Below are positions 1 through 12,556 of a stretch of 64,000 nt of DNA, one piece after another. Source of the DNA: Symbiotaphrina buchneri. Lineage: Eukaryota; Ascomycota; Symbiotaphrinales; Symbiotaphrinaceae. Every line of letters begins with the position of its first letter. Within the stretch, counting starts at the first letter, position 1. The stretch covers positions 868,001 to 932,000 of the forward strand of contig BCIG01000001.1 in NCBI GenBank assembly GCA_001599915.1. Reading direction: 5' to 3'. The notes under the pieces were generated by a model. The model made no database searches, was not told the origin of the DNA, and saw only the letters and a program-made list of their open reading frames with translations. The translations under genes were made by a program, and so were the position numbers.

Positions 1-207
1 TTGGTTGTCTTCTGCGCTGGCCGCATAGTGTAATGCTTGATATCGGCAGCGCTACCGTCACACCTGCCATTGGACTTTGAGGGCATTCTCAACCATAGCG
101 AGAGCATCTCACATGACTACAGTTACAGAAGGGCAATTGTCGCATACATTTGATTCAGTGCTCGACGCGCGTTAATTAACCAGGAGTTATTCTTCAAGCG
201 CGTCAAG

Positions 208-1783
208 ATGGTGGAAGATAAGTACGTCAGCCAGTCCTTGACACCAATCCCGTCGTGCCGCTTGTGGCCTATCGTATGATTCAACCATACTGAATTCTGG
301 CAGATATATCGGCCTCGGCTTAGCCGTAACTTCTACAATGGCGATTGGTAAGAGTTATTGTGAGCCCTTTTCGATTGCCTAGCCTAATTGCAGTTGTAGG
401 TACCAGCTTCGTTATAACAAAAAAGGTTCGTCAAACGCGAATTCAGTGGCATTTAGATGTCGTGTCTGCAACTATTGCTGAACTTCAGTTAGGGTCTGTT
501 GCGAGCACAAGAAAGACATGGCTTCGAAGGAGAAGGATTTTCATATCTGCGAAACCCTGTGTGGTGGGGCGGTATATCCACACGTATGTGCGCCTTGTGT
601 CACTCCTAGGACAATGTGTTAATGATGGTAGTGGTCATTGGAGAGATCGCAAATTTCGCCGCATACGCCTTCGCGCCAGCCATATTAGTAACCCCTTTAG
701 GGGCGTTAAGTGTATTGATTGGGTGTGTACTTTTGCCCTCCTTTACTCAACGACTCGTGCTTACTATCCAGGGCTGTTTTGGGCTCATATTTTCTTCATG
801 AAGAGCTCGGCACTCTTGGAAAGTTGGGTTGCGCCATATGCCTGATTGGATCAGTCATAATAGTTCTACATGCGCCTCCAGACAAGGAAGTTCAAACAGT
901 GGATGAAATACTGAATTATGCGATACAACCAGGTCGGAGAATTCCTATTCGGGAAAAGAACACTGCTAACACCTTGTAGGATTCTTGTTATACTGCATAG
1001 CGGTTGCGGTCTTTGCCAGCGTCATGATATACAAGGTTGCTCCGAAGCATGGCCGGAAGAATCCCCTCATCTACATCTCAATCTGCTCAACCGTGGGATC
1101 TGTGTCGGTCATGTCGATCAAGGCTTTTGGCATTGCCCTGAAGCTGACCTTCGGCGGAAACAACCAACTGACCCATCCTTCTACTTACGTCTTTGCTATC
1201 GTCGTGGGTGTCTGTATATTGACACAGATGAATTACTTTAATAAAGCATTGAGCCAATTCTCCACATCAATGTAAGTTGACCGATGGTTCTGGCAATGCA
1301 AAGCCTAACTTTGGCTGCAGTGTAAATCCTCTTTACTATGTGACTTTCACGACGGCTACTCTTTGTGCCTCGTTCATCCTCTTCCGTGGGTTTAATACCA
1401 CGAACGCAGTGAATACCATCTCGCTTCTCTGCGGATTCCTGGTCATTTTCACTGGAGTCTATCTTCTCAATCTATCTCGCGGTGATCCTGACGGGAGAAA
1501 GTTACTGAATGGCCACGTCGATGATGCCGTTCCCACAGACGGAATTGCCGGGATCCATACACGAAGGAGCATGCAGGCTCGAAGAAGCAGCCTCGATCGT
1601 CACCGAAGAAGCGGGAGTGGTGGGTTCATGGTGCCCTCAGACCGGGAAGGTCTCATTCATTCATATGATGAGGAAAATGGGGGGTTCGGTCTCACTGATC
1701 TTGCTGAGGAAAGTGACGAGGACAATGATACGGGAAAAGAGCCATTGAATCATTCGAAAGGGGCAAATGGGACAGCGCATTGA
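208..1783 (+). CDS. NIPA-like magnesium transporter (DUF803 family)
   Basis: Eight exons fit exactly in frame (208-221, 304-347, 400-425, 493-583, 632-722, 772-932, 980-1271, 1321-1783), giving 393 residues. The protein is a multi-pass membrane protein; family-typical blocks are [39 protein letters not shown] and [17 protein letters not shown], which define the NIPA/DUF803 family of Mg2+ transporters related to the EamA/DMT fold. The C-terminal ~120 residues are a hydrophilic tail (arginine/serine-rich, then acidic), probably cytosolic. Family knowledge: NIPA proteins move Mg2+ across plasma or endosomal membranes; the substrate here is inferred. The first exon encodes only about five residues, and introns 1-4 are dense, as in relatives. 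Its 3' end lies about 0.5 kb from a large RIP-decayed island, so it is the last gene before likely heterochromatin. Confidence 0.9.
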
Positions 1784-2280
1784 GTGGCTTTCCCCATGGG
1801 CAGCCGCTTGTACTTGAACGTTCAGACACTGGTCGTTTGGCGACACTTTACAATGGGTGGTCTATATCACTGGGTACTGCATGGCATTGGGGGAGTTTTG
1901 ATGGAATACATTTAGTACAGTATGTTTATACGGATATGGTACCCCCTGACCTCGAGGCACGGAGAAGGAAGCCGCATGGATCGCTTTGGGCATTGTGTAC
2001 TTATCTCATCGTACACGTACCCTTCTCTGAACTTTAATGATCAGCTTCTGAAGCAGCGTGCTGGTGGGGTGATTCCGATACTTCGTACGCCCTCCCGACA
2101 CCGCGGAAGATTCAACATTGAAAAAATGTTCAACTTCAAGGTTCTCTGATTGCCGACGTGAGGTCACATTAACACAGCGGAGCAGATGCCGTCCTTCCTG
2201 GTGGTGAATGCCAATGAATACGTAAAAGCATGAAACATTCTGTCTCTATGGCAAGTCTAAAATGTTTGATGATTAGTATG
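1784..2280. other. 3' flank of the NIPA gene
   Basis: About 500 bp of moderate GC content without a supportable gene. It must hold the 3' UTR and poly(A) site of the NIPA gene. GC content falls steadily towards the AT-rich island that starts near 2.3 kb. Confidence 0.5.
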
Positions 2281-3906
2281 TTAAACCTTGATGAGGTGCT
2301 TGAAATTCTCAAGATGCTGAAGGTTCATGAGATCCAATCTTGAAATTGAAATCTGTCATCAGCGGTGTACATATTCCATTATTCCTCCCAGTCCGTTGTC
2401 TTGGTCTTTAATACTTGTCATGGTGTAACAGGCAAGTTTGGAGTCTGCAACTGGTATGGTGCATACTATATAGCATATGCCACCGAATATGAATATACAA
2501 TACCAGTGATAAATACGGCCTGGTACCAAGTCTTAGTACCATTGATACTTAATCAGAATACCATATTCTAATGGTGTGAAACATGTCATGTACCAGATCA
2601 TTAGGTTGGTAAGATGACATTAATTTCTTCTATCTTAAAAGTTGAAAACTTGAAATACATTTTTGAAAGAGGTAGGAACAGGTTTACATGCAAACTTGTT
2701 ACTTGTCATTGATATGGTTTTTACCAGTTGGTATTATTTACCAACCCGGTAGGACCATAATAACTGTTGGTCATGGGTTAGTGTGTACTCAGATAAGGCA
2801 TAAATACTTGAATAGTGTAACAGTGTTCCTGAGGACTAGGGAATTGTCTTACTAAAAGTTAAACCTAACAGCTAAATCAAAAGCTACCAGTGGTCAAACC
2901 CCCTGTTAAGTAGCTACAGCTTATACGGTGTTATCATCCTTTTCTTGCTGGATACAAGTATATCTAAATGGTCTGAATCATCTGATACTAGATAACTAGT
3001 TGGTTTGGCTTGATAGTTTTTTCTCTAGTTTGGTAAAAACCAAATAAACCCAGATCAAACTTGGAAAGAACATTTCTTCAGAATGGTATATGATTTTAAA
3101 GGATCTAAATCTTTTAGTAGGATAAGAGAATTAGATTAAATAAATAAATCCTGTTTATCTTTGTAAAGATTCAACCCTTTAATATAATAAAAACATTGTG
3201 GTATAATAAAATTTTTATTGAATAATATCCTTTTTAAAATTTTAAAATTTAATTAAAACTAGTTAAATATTATCATTTTCTGATTGTAAGTTGTAATCCT
3301 GGTCAGGCTTGTCATTGGTAAGATATATACAGGTTTATTGTTAGTATATATATACTATTAAATATAAATATACCATACTGATACTAAATGTAATCTAGTA
3401 TCAAATTTTGGTACCAGTGATACTTAGTCATTATATTACATTCTACCAATGTTAAATGTGATATAATACCAGATCACCAGATTAAAAAGATAAGATAAGA
3501 AATTCTTTTCTTTTGGAAATGTTATTTTTAAAAGAGGTATAGAACTAGAGCTTGGTAAGTTCTGTTTGCATATTTGTCAGCATGCATTATACCTAATTAG
3601 GTTTAGTTTACAAGGTAGCTTGTATTAGCTTGCATTAGTATGTTTTACTATTTGTTAATGCTTATAAATACAAGGTAAGCTAGGCTTAAATACACAGGTT
3701 GGTTAGAATACAATTGTATTTTGTATAATCTTGTATTGTAACTGACCTACAAGAAGTTCCAACCTTAAGTTCTTTCAGTATCTTCAACTTACTGTTATCC
3801 TGTAGTTCTTAGCTATTGTAGGACTTAGAACTAGGATTATAGGTAGAAAATACTAATAACTTAACCATTCCTAATCAGATTTTAAAATTTCAAAAAGGTA
3901 TTACTC

Positions 3907-4084
3907 TGTTAGGTACAACAGGATACTAAGTTTAATTGTTAAACTATTGCTAAAACTCTAAAAGTACAAGGATCCTTACAGTTCTATAGCTGTTTAGTAG
4001 TATGTTACCTAGGTAAGGTTACATGACTATCAAGAACCAGGTACATACTCAGGTACGTACCTATAACACCAGGTACATATAACA
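3907..4084 (-). repeat. 3' LTR of the fossil retrotransposon
   Basis: A 178-bp repeat beginning TGTTAGGTAC and ending ATATAACA on the plus strand, matching 9672-9849 over its whole length. Because the element runs on the minus strand, this is its 3' LTR. Confidence 0.82.
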
Positions 4085-7000
4085 TCATACTCTCCTTTGT
4101 GCCAACATCCTAGTTGGCTTTAATTATATCATCTGTAGATTATGTAACAAGGTTTACAAAGAGTATCAGGATCATCAAGGTTATAGTCTTGGTCTGTAAG
4201 GTTATCTAGAACATCATTATAATATTGGTTTAAACAAGGCTTAGGTAAAACAGAAAGGATCTACAGTAGCTTATTATCAGGATCTTAAAGTTCTCTGATA
4301 GTAAGGACTGGTATAATAAGATACTTACAATAAAATTGTTTGTATAAAAGGATAACTTCAATTAAGTTATAAGCTGGCTTTTAAGTAGGCTTAAAAAAGT
4401 CTATTTAAAGTACATAATATCAGAATCCTTGGTTATTATAGTCAATCTTAAGAATTTATTGTACTTTAAAAATGTCCTTTTTTTTCTATAAACATTAAAC
4501 TTATAATCATTAGTTAAACAGGAAGTAATGATTGATTAATTAACAAAGGGTAATAAGTTTCTAGAGAAAAAACATAGAAAACATTATAGATATCAAAATC
4601 TTTAAACAGGTTAAGATAATAGATTATCAGGTTGATAATTTTAGAAATCTTAAAAGATCTTAGTTTCTTAGGTCCTAGTTTATAAAATACTTAAGTTTAA
4701 ATGTTGATAGTTCTTAACAGGATCTTGTTACCTTGTTAAAAAGCTTTATTTTACTACTTCTAATTTACATATTTGATAACATTCTTTTAAAAGACCTAAA
4801 GTTATTTTTACAGGGTTTTAAGTAACCTTAATTAATATTTAACATGATAATGATTGTTATTATTTATAATCTATCTTCTTAAGGTTTTCAAGGTATATAT
4901 AACATTTAAATAGTATCCCTAATTAGCTAAAAATAAGGTTATACAGATAATTAAATAATAAGAGTTATTATATATAAACTTGATAATATCAAGTTATTTA
5001 TTCTATATATTGTATTCCTAGTCTATATAGTACCAAAGATACTTTTTTAATAGTTGGTTAACTTATTCAGTTTAGTTATCTAATTCAGGATAATAGATAA
5101 AGATAAGATTAACTTTAATACTAAAGAATTTGTACATTATCTTTTAAAACTTATTTACCTATTTCTTGTCTTGATCAATAATAATAGTTTTAAACAAACT
5201 ATGATAATAAAAACCTATCTATTATATTAAAATAACTGTTTTTTAATCTGACATACTTTTATAACAAAATATAAAGTAAGTTTATTTAATAAAATGATTA
5301 ATTATAACAAAAATACTATCATAACCAGTTAAAGTCTATAATAGTTTTGTAACTAAGTCTATCTTTACTTAGGATCAATAACCTTTTAAGGATAATAACA
5401 GTTTAAGAAGTCTATATAGTTAATATTAGTTTAACTTGTTATATTAACATGTTTAACAATATTATATATACTTCTGTATCTTTTCTTATAGATAAGACCA
5501 GTTATAGTTTTATTAAATCAAGTTTAACATCTAGTTCTAACTAAAGTAACTAATTAAAAGTACATTATAATAATTCTATAAAACATCTTTTTATAGTTGT
5601 TTTAGAATATACAGCTTTTTATTCTTTTAAAGTATATATCCTTTTTTATATTATTGTTTTAATAGTAGTTCTGATAAAAAGCATTAAATAAAAAGGTTAT
5701 ATTATATTATATATTCTAACTAACTATTGTATTATATATCTACTTATATAATAATAATCTAAATAAGTAAACCTGATAATATTGAATTAATGTTAACAGG
5801 TTTTATATAATCTAGATAATAACTAGACAAATTAGTTAGATTATAAGTCCTAGGTTAATATTATATTATATAGTTAAATTTAAAAAGATTAAATATCTAT
5901 TTTAACTGTTAGTGATTTTTAAGTTAACTATAGATTTGTTTTTAAAATAGATAAGGTTAATATAATCTAAGTATACTATGATTTACTTAGATAACCTTAA
6001 TAGGTAGTAATACCAGTGTTAAAAAGACTTAATGATTATAAGAAGTTCCTGGTTTAGTATTCTATAGTTCTATTTAACAGATATCATTTTCCAGGATTAG
6101 AAAACAACTAGTTACTAGATTTTTCCTATCCTTTAGGAAAGTATCCTGATAATAACATTATTTAACACATTGATATTAAATTATATAGATAATCAGAAAT
6201 TAAAATAGAAAAATAGTATATTTTATTTAAACTTTTTCTTTAATGTTTAAAATATTATCTAAGCTTTAAGATTGTTTTTCCAGTTAAACTTTATATCCTT
6301 TTATAGTAAATCTGTAAACAAACATATAATCTTAACATACTGAAATACAAATTATTAATAGAAGTTAAAAAAGCCTAAGAACTGTTGTATATTATATAGG
6401 ATTTTAAGATCTAACTATAGAAAGACTATTTTGATTTTAAAGGAATCTATATAGATTCTATGTTTATTGATAATAAATCCAAGGAATTTAACTTTAATAA
6501 CTAAAAATTTAAACTTATTAACTTAAATAAAGAGTTTGTTATTATATAAACATTATAATACTTTCCTGGTTTTAATAGTAACTTTTTCTATGGTTTTACT
6601 ATATACTAGGATATTATCAAGATAGACTAGAACTTTTTTCCTTAAAAACTTATTAAAAACACAATTTATAAAACATTAGAATATAGCTAAGATGTTATAT
6701 AACCTAAAAGATATAATAAGATATTTAAAAAGCCTTTTCTTAATTATAAAGGTTATATACTTTTTATATCCTATTAAAACCTTTAATAGATAGTATATAC
6801 TTAATATATTAAAATTAATAAAGTACTTAGTACCTTTAAACAAGTTAAGTAGGTTATTAATTAATAAGATTAGGTAACAATCTTTGATTATAATATAGTT
6901 AAGTCTATAATAGTTAATATAAACTTTTATCTTTTTTAAATCCTTTTTCTTAATAAAAAACAACATTAATATATATATATATATAAGGAGTTATTAGAAC

Positions 7001-7960
7001 AAATATAACCTTAAGCTAGTATCTTATCCAGGTACTAGTTTATAACTTTGTATTTCTTTATTATTTAATAGAAATTCTATTGTTTTTAAAACTTAGTTTC
7101 TTTTATTAGCTTAATAATATAATTTAAGCCTTTTTGATAAGGTAAAAGACTATTATAAACATATAATAAGAATATATCAATAAAATCTTAAAAGTTTAAA
7201 GGTATCTTTTCTAACTAAATTAACATAAACATTATATCTAAAAAGATCAATCCTAAGTTATAAAAGACATAAAGTTAGATAATATCAATGTTGATATCAT
7301 TATTAATGTTAATGATATTATCTTAAGTTTTATTATTCTTTAAAGATTAGATATAATAGTAAAATTAGATAATAATTAGTTAAGTTTTTTAAGGTCAAGA
7401 AAACAGGATATTGTTATTATCTATTGTAATTATCCAGTTATCCTAATTAATCTATGGTTTATATTTTTTTTTTATCTAGGATAGGTTTAGTATTAGGATG
7501 TAATCTTAAACAGATATTATGATAAACTTGGTTTTAAAGTTTCTCAGGCCTTTGATTTAATATTAGATATTATGTATAATAATTAAACTGGTCATTATAT
7601 AACTATCTATTGATTTAATCATAGCCAGGGTTTTTATTCCTTCTGGTAACTGTATATATATCTTGTAATCTTAACTAATAAAATTATCTTAAGATCTTAG
7701 GTTAAAAAGTATCAGGATTAATAGCTTATTAATGTAACCCTATAGTATAATATATAATTTAGTCTTCTGTAACATTATAACGTTATTTACTACAAGTACT
7801 ATAGGTTTTTATTATTAGTTTAATAATGGAACCTTTACTGTTTCTAAACTAGATTGTTTTCTAGAAACAGTTCTAAGGTAATAATAGTAATAATAATTAA
7901 AACAGATACCATTTGTTAAAATGATAATAATAATAATCTACTAGTTTTACAAAGAGTTAT

Positions 7961-8016
7961 AGAATATTATATTATAAGATAACCTGATAGAATATTATAT
8001 TATAAGATAACCTGAT
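7961..8016. repeat. 28-bp perfect tandem duplication
   Basis: The unit starting AGAATATTATATTATAAGAT occurs twice back to back without differences, inside the retrotransposon relic. Its identity in a heavily mutated context suggests a recent slippage or repair event. Confidence 0.8.
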
Positions 8017-9671
8017 AGTATATAATACTTACAAAGGTTTAGTTTGATATAATGTATTATCTTCTTTATCAAGATAGGTTTTTGGAATTTAGATAGATTC
8101 CTTAGTATTAACATCCTAATATCGATAACAACATAAGAAATAATAACTATAGATTAGATCTTAAACCTTTTAATTAAGATAATGTTTTTATAAATATAGT
8201 TTTCCTTTAAATAACGTTCTTTACAATAAGTATATAGTTGTTAATCTAGTTATATAATTTAATCTTTAATCTGTTTGTAATTATGTTAATTAATATTCTA
8301 TAAGATTAGCTTAAACTAGATATTATTTTTTAAACTGTGTTAATAGTTAGTTACCTAGATTAAACAAGGTTGATAATATTATAAAACAAGGTTTTTAAAG
8401 ATGTTAATATACTGTTATATACTTTCTTCTTATATAAAGAATTAAAGTTTGGTTTTAAAAGTTATAGTTAGTTTATTATTATTAAAGTTATACTAGAATT
8501 TTATTATAAAGAAATCTTAATTTTAAAAGGTTTCTAGTTTATAAAGGTTTAACTTAATGTTTATAATTTAGTTTTATAGATTCTTTTTATCTATATAACC
8601 AAGGATAATATTAACCTTGTAGGTATTAATTAAGTAAGTACAAGGTTAGTAATCAAAGTAAATTTAGTATTCTATAAGAAAAGGTTTAATGTTCTTAGGC
8701 TTTCTATTAAACTTTATAATAAATATCTCTTATTTAAGGTTTAAAAGGTCCTGATCATAGGTTGTAATATATATAAACAGGTAATTACAAGGTACTAAGA
8801 ACAAGGTTGGTACAAATTAAGTTTATTGGAAAAGTTATATCTAAACAAATTGTTTGATTTATTCTAACATATTAAACATTATTATTACTAACTTATCTTT
8901 GTTAAACTGGTTAAATATAGGTATATTTTTCTAGGGTTTGATAACAGGACAATGTCTTTGTTACTTTAACATTTTAGTTTCCTTTAACAGTTTAAAAGGA
9001 TATTTACTGATTTAAGAAAATCAGTTTAAGGTTTTTTCTTCTGAGATCTAGTATAAAGTATGTTAGTAGTACTTTTTTAAACATTCTAAATTACAGGTTT
9101 ATTTCTTTATTATGTTAAGTTTGATTTAAAGTTGATTTAGTTAATTAATAATATCTTAGGGTTTGAAATCATTGATATCATTAAGGATAAACTTTTAATT
9201 GTATATTTTATTGTTAGTTTTATAGGTTTCTATACAATTATAGGTTTTCTCTTGGTAGATAGTACCTGACTTAGATTCTTTTGACTTATTAATAAGGTCT
9301 TTTCTATAGTAAAGATTTCCTTAATTAAGCCTGTTTATACTAGGACTAACCTTGATAACGATAACAGGATTAGTTTGCTGGTTTCAGCTCTAGCTTTTTA
9401 TATAAGTTTGGCTAGCCTGTTCTTTTACAGGTTTTGTTATTATAATAGGTAGGTTAGAAAGAGTAGCATTTAAACATGATTCAATGGTTTTCAACTTGAT
9501 TGATAAGTTTCAAGATAAAGTTTAGGTTGTAAGAAAATAAGACAGTTGATGTAATATGATAATAAGAATAGGTAGCATTCCTATCGTTAGAACAAGGATT
9601 AAAGCTCAGATTGGTTTCTAGGACAAGAATCAAGATGATAAACACAGTTATCCTAATACAGAACAATAGGA

Positions 9672-9849
9672 TGTTAGGTATAATAGGATACTAAGTTTAA
9701 TTACTAAATTATCACTAAAGCTCTAAAAGTACAAGGATCCTTACAGCTCTATAGCTGCTTGGTAGTATATTGCCTAGGCAAGGTCACATAATTACTAAGA
9801 ACCAGGTACATACCCAGGTATATATCTACAATGTTGGGAATGTATAACA
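9672..9849 (-). repeat. 5' LTR of the fossil retrotransposon
   Basis: A 178-bp partner of 3907-4084 with the same length and the same TG...CA ends. TACTT follows it, matching TACTC before the other LTR. Confidence 0.82.
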
Positions 9850-10122
9850 TACTTAGCAAAGAATTTGTTATATAACTGTGTTTTTCTTATATTAAAATGT
9901 TGATTATTTACCAAGATAAAATTAGGTTTTACTTAAAGTTGTTTACTAAATGTTTAGTAAACAGTATAAATAATATATAATGAATACTTGGTAGTAGTAT
10001 TCATATTCATAACTAGTGGTATCTGGTACTAGGGGTCTAAACTATCACATGTAGTTAAGTTTCTTGGTAGATAAGCTTAAAAGGTCTAAATACCATACTA
10101 TACTATACCAACAGCAAGCTTG

Positions 10123-10998
10123 ATTCTAACTAACCTACAAGAAGTTTAGACCTTGAACTCTTTTAACACTTTAACATGTTGTTATCATATAGTTCCTAGC
10201 TACTGTAGGACTTAAAAACAGGGGAAATGTTGATATCTCAACCATTTCTAATCAGATTCTAAATTTTCAAAAAGGACATTATTCAACAAAAAATTTACTA
10301 CACAACAGTGTTTTTATTATTTTAAAAGGTTGATTATTCACTGAGATAAATTTAGGTTTTGCTTAATATTACTTACTAAGTGTTTACTAAGTGTTTACTA
10401 AATAGTATAAGTAATATACTGTTAAAATAGTAAGCGATAACAAGCGCTACTATCCTGGAAAGCTCTAGAAACCACAGTAGGGCATGAATATAGAGCATGG
10501 CAAAAAGCCAGAAGTCCATGGAAACCCATGGAAGCCCATGGAAGCCTATAGAAGCCCATGGAAGCCCATAGAAGTTTCTAGAAGCCTATAGAAATTCCTG
10601 GAAGTTTCTAGAACATTCAATATGCTTTGTAATCAGCAGATGACCAAGCATTTGTAAAAGCATTGGTAATCAACAGATTACAAAGCATGCTAGAACATTC
10701 CAGCTGTAAAAATTATCTCCTATTTATGTCTATAAAAAAGGCGTAAAACCCCTAGGTAGATAGTAAGCAATTCAATCAGCATTCACACCTGCTTCTACAT
10801 TCACACCGCTCCAAGCTGTATTCCTTCCGCTATTATACCTTTTGACATATACAATAAATACTTGATGGTAGTATTTATATTTGTAACTAGTAATATCTGG
10901 TACTAAGGGTCTGAACTACTATATATAGTCAAGTTTCTTAGCAGACAAGATTTTAAAAGGTTAAAATACCATATTATACTATATTAATAACAAGCCTG
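10123..10998 (+). mobile_element. TIR element copy 2, 5'-truncated, carrying a solo LTR
   Basis: Internal sequence matching copy 1 (from its CTACAAGAAGTT block onward) runs to the terminal ACAAGCCTG at 10998. The left TIR half is absent. The copy is interrupted at 10420-10847 by a solo LTR and resumes exactly after its target duplication. Confidence 0.65.
10420..10847. mobile_element. Solo LTR, younger than the surrounding repeats
   Basis: A 428-bp insertion with TG...CA ends (TGTTAAAATAG ... CCTTTTGACA), flanked by perfect 5-bp duplications TATAC at 10415-10419 and 10848-10852. Its GC content is clearly higher than that of the surrounding DNA. It has a TATA-like box at about 10731 and a cluster of CATGGAAG repeats at about 10517-10600. 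It carries no coding sequence and no second LTR, so it is best read as the product of LTR-LTR recombination. Superfamily (copia or gypsy) cannot be told from the LTR alone, and its direction is unknown. Confidence 0.8.
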
Positions 10999-11219
10999 GG
11001 TTTTGTTTAAAATTATTTAATAAATGTTTATCTTATTATATAGTATATACTATTTAATAATACCAGGGAAACATTTTTTCCCTAGTTATAATCAGGTTTT
11101 ATTTAATTTTTATCAACTTAAAAAAAGAAAAAATATTATATTAAACCAGTTAGATTTAATTTTTTTAGAATTAAATTATTATACCAAGTTATAGTTGGTA
11201 TAAGATTGGTAAATCATAC

Positions 11220-12208
11220 CAGACTTACTATTAGTATGGTATAGTATAGTATTTTAACCTTTTAAACTTGTCTACCAAGAAACTTGACTATATATAATAG
11301 CTTAGACCCTTAGTACCAGATACCACCAGTTATAAATATGGATACTATTGTCAAGTATTGATTATATATTACTTATACTGTTTACTAAACACTTAGTAAG
11401 CATTTAGTAAACAACTTTAAACAGAACTTAATTTTATCTCTATGAATAATCAACATTTTAATATAAAAAAACACATTTATATAACAAATTCTTTACTGAA
11501 TAATATCCTTTTTGAAAATTTTTAATCCAATTGAGAATAGCTAAGATATTATTATTTTCTAGTTAAAACCCTAGCCCTAGGTTCTACAGTGGCCAAGAAC
11601 TATAGGATAACAACAAGTTAGAGGTGTTAAAAGAGCTTAAGGTCTAAACTTCCTCCTGTAGGTCAGTTAGAATACAAGATTATATGAAATATGATCATAT
11701 TCCAAACAACCTGTCTCTTTGGGTTTAACTTACCTTGTATTTATAAACATTAACAATTAGTAAAACATATTAATACATACTAATACACACCAATATACAC
11801 TAATACACACTAATACACACTAATACACACTAATACACACTAATACACACTAATACACACTAATGCACACTAATACACACTAATACACACCAATGCGCAC
11901 TAATACACACTAATATAAGCTACCTTGTACATTAAACCTGATTAGGTATAACTTATTACTATAAATATAATCATAGAACTTGTTGAATGTTAATCCTATA
12001 CCCCTTCCAAAAATAGAAATTCTAAAAGTTTTTTTTCTTATCTTATTTTTTTTGATCTAGTAATCTGGTATTATACCATATTTAACACCGGTAGAATATG
12101 GTATCATGATTAAGTACCATTAGTACCAAAATTTGATACTAGACCACATTTAACATTGATATAGTATATTTGTATTCAGTGGTATATACTATACCAATAG
12201 CAAGCCTA
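11220..12208 (-). mobile_element. TIR element copy 3 (inverted), with expanded minisatellite
   Basis: The reverse complement of the same family: the end matching ...AGCAAGCCTG is at 11220 and the CAGGCTTG-like start at about 12208. Both subterminal modules are present, so at about 990 bp it is the fullest uninterrupted copy. It contains the 10-bp minisatellite at 11771-11915. It forms a long imperfect inverted repeat with copies 1 and 2. Confidence 0.7.
11771..11915. repeat. 10-bp minisatellite (ACTAATACAC)n
   Basis: About 14-15 head-to-tail units of ACTAATACAC, most identical, with a few single-base variants (for example CAATATACAC and TAATGCACAC). The equivalent place in copy 1 (about 3620-3665) holds only two or three related units on the opposite strand, so the array expanded in this copy. 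Confidence 0.9.
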
Positions 12209-12556
12209 AATCATACTAACTGGTAAAAACTATAATAATAGTAAGCTTGTAAACTACTATATCTATGTGAATTTTCTTGGAATCTTGGTGAATGAAACTA
12301 AAATAATAAAACACTATATTACTTTTTATTACTTATAGACCTGTTTTTAAAAAATTATAAAAAGCTTATTCAATATTTTTATAGAAATATTTATTTATTT
12401 TACTTCTAAAAATCGTATTTTTAATAATAATGATATAAAAATAAAGTTATGATTTAAGTAAAAATAATTATTAAAAACTTATCTATTAAATACTAATCTA
12501 ATATCTTAACTACTATTTTGTAATAACTTCTTTTAAGTTCTTTTATTATAATTATA

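Larger units (their letters stand above)
3907..9849 (-). mobile_element. Fossil Ty3/gypsy LTR retrotransposon
   Basis: A 5.9-kb element bounded by two direct repeats of 178 bp (3907-4084 and 9672-9849), each with TG...CA ends, and flanked by near-identical 5-bp target duplications (TACTC at 3902-3906, TACTT at 9850-9854). A decayed reverse-transcriptase core is still recognisable on the minus strand at about 6676-6966, in the order expected for Ty3/gypsy polymerases; gag would then lie towards 9.6 kb and integrase towards 4.1 kb. It is broken throughout, with a very large number of breaks. The two LTRs differ at roughly 30 of 178 positions by my count, almost all transitions, so RIP prevents simple dating. 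The insertion is clearly old. Confidence 0.82.
3304..10122 (+). mobile_element. TIR element copy 1, split by an LTR retrotransposon
   Basis: A short non-coding DNA element begins with CAGGCTTGTCATTGGTA and ends with TACCAACAGCAAGCTTG, which are inverted repeats of each other. Its own sequence is 3304-3906 plus 9850-10122, about 880 bp; the rest is the retrotransposon inserted into it. The order of internal blocks matches copy 3 read on the other strand. There is no transposase ORF, so it is non-autonomous or a relic. I could not settle the target-site duplication or the superfamily. Confidence 0.7.

Noticed and set aside
6676-6966. 96-codon minus-strand ORF as a live gene
   Set aside because: It is the decayed reverse-transcriptase core of the fossil LTR element, not a host gene.
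11771-11915. Regular repeat array as a CRISPR
   Set aside because: Units are 10 bp, head to tail and without spacers, in a eukaryotic genome. It is a minisatellite.
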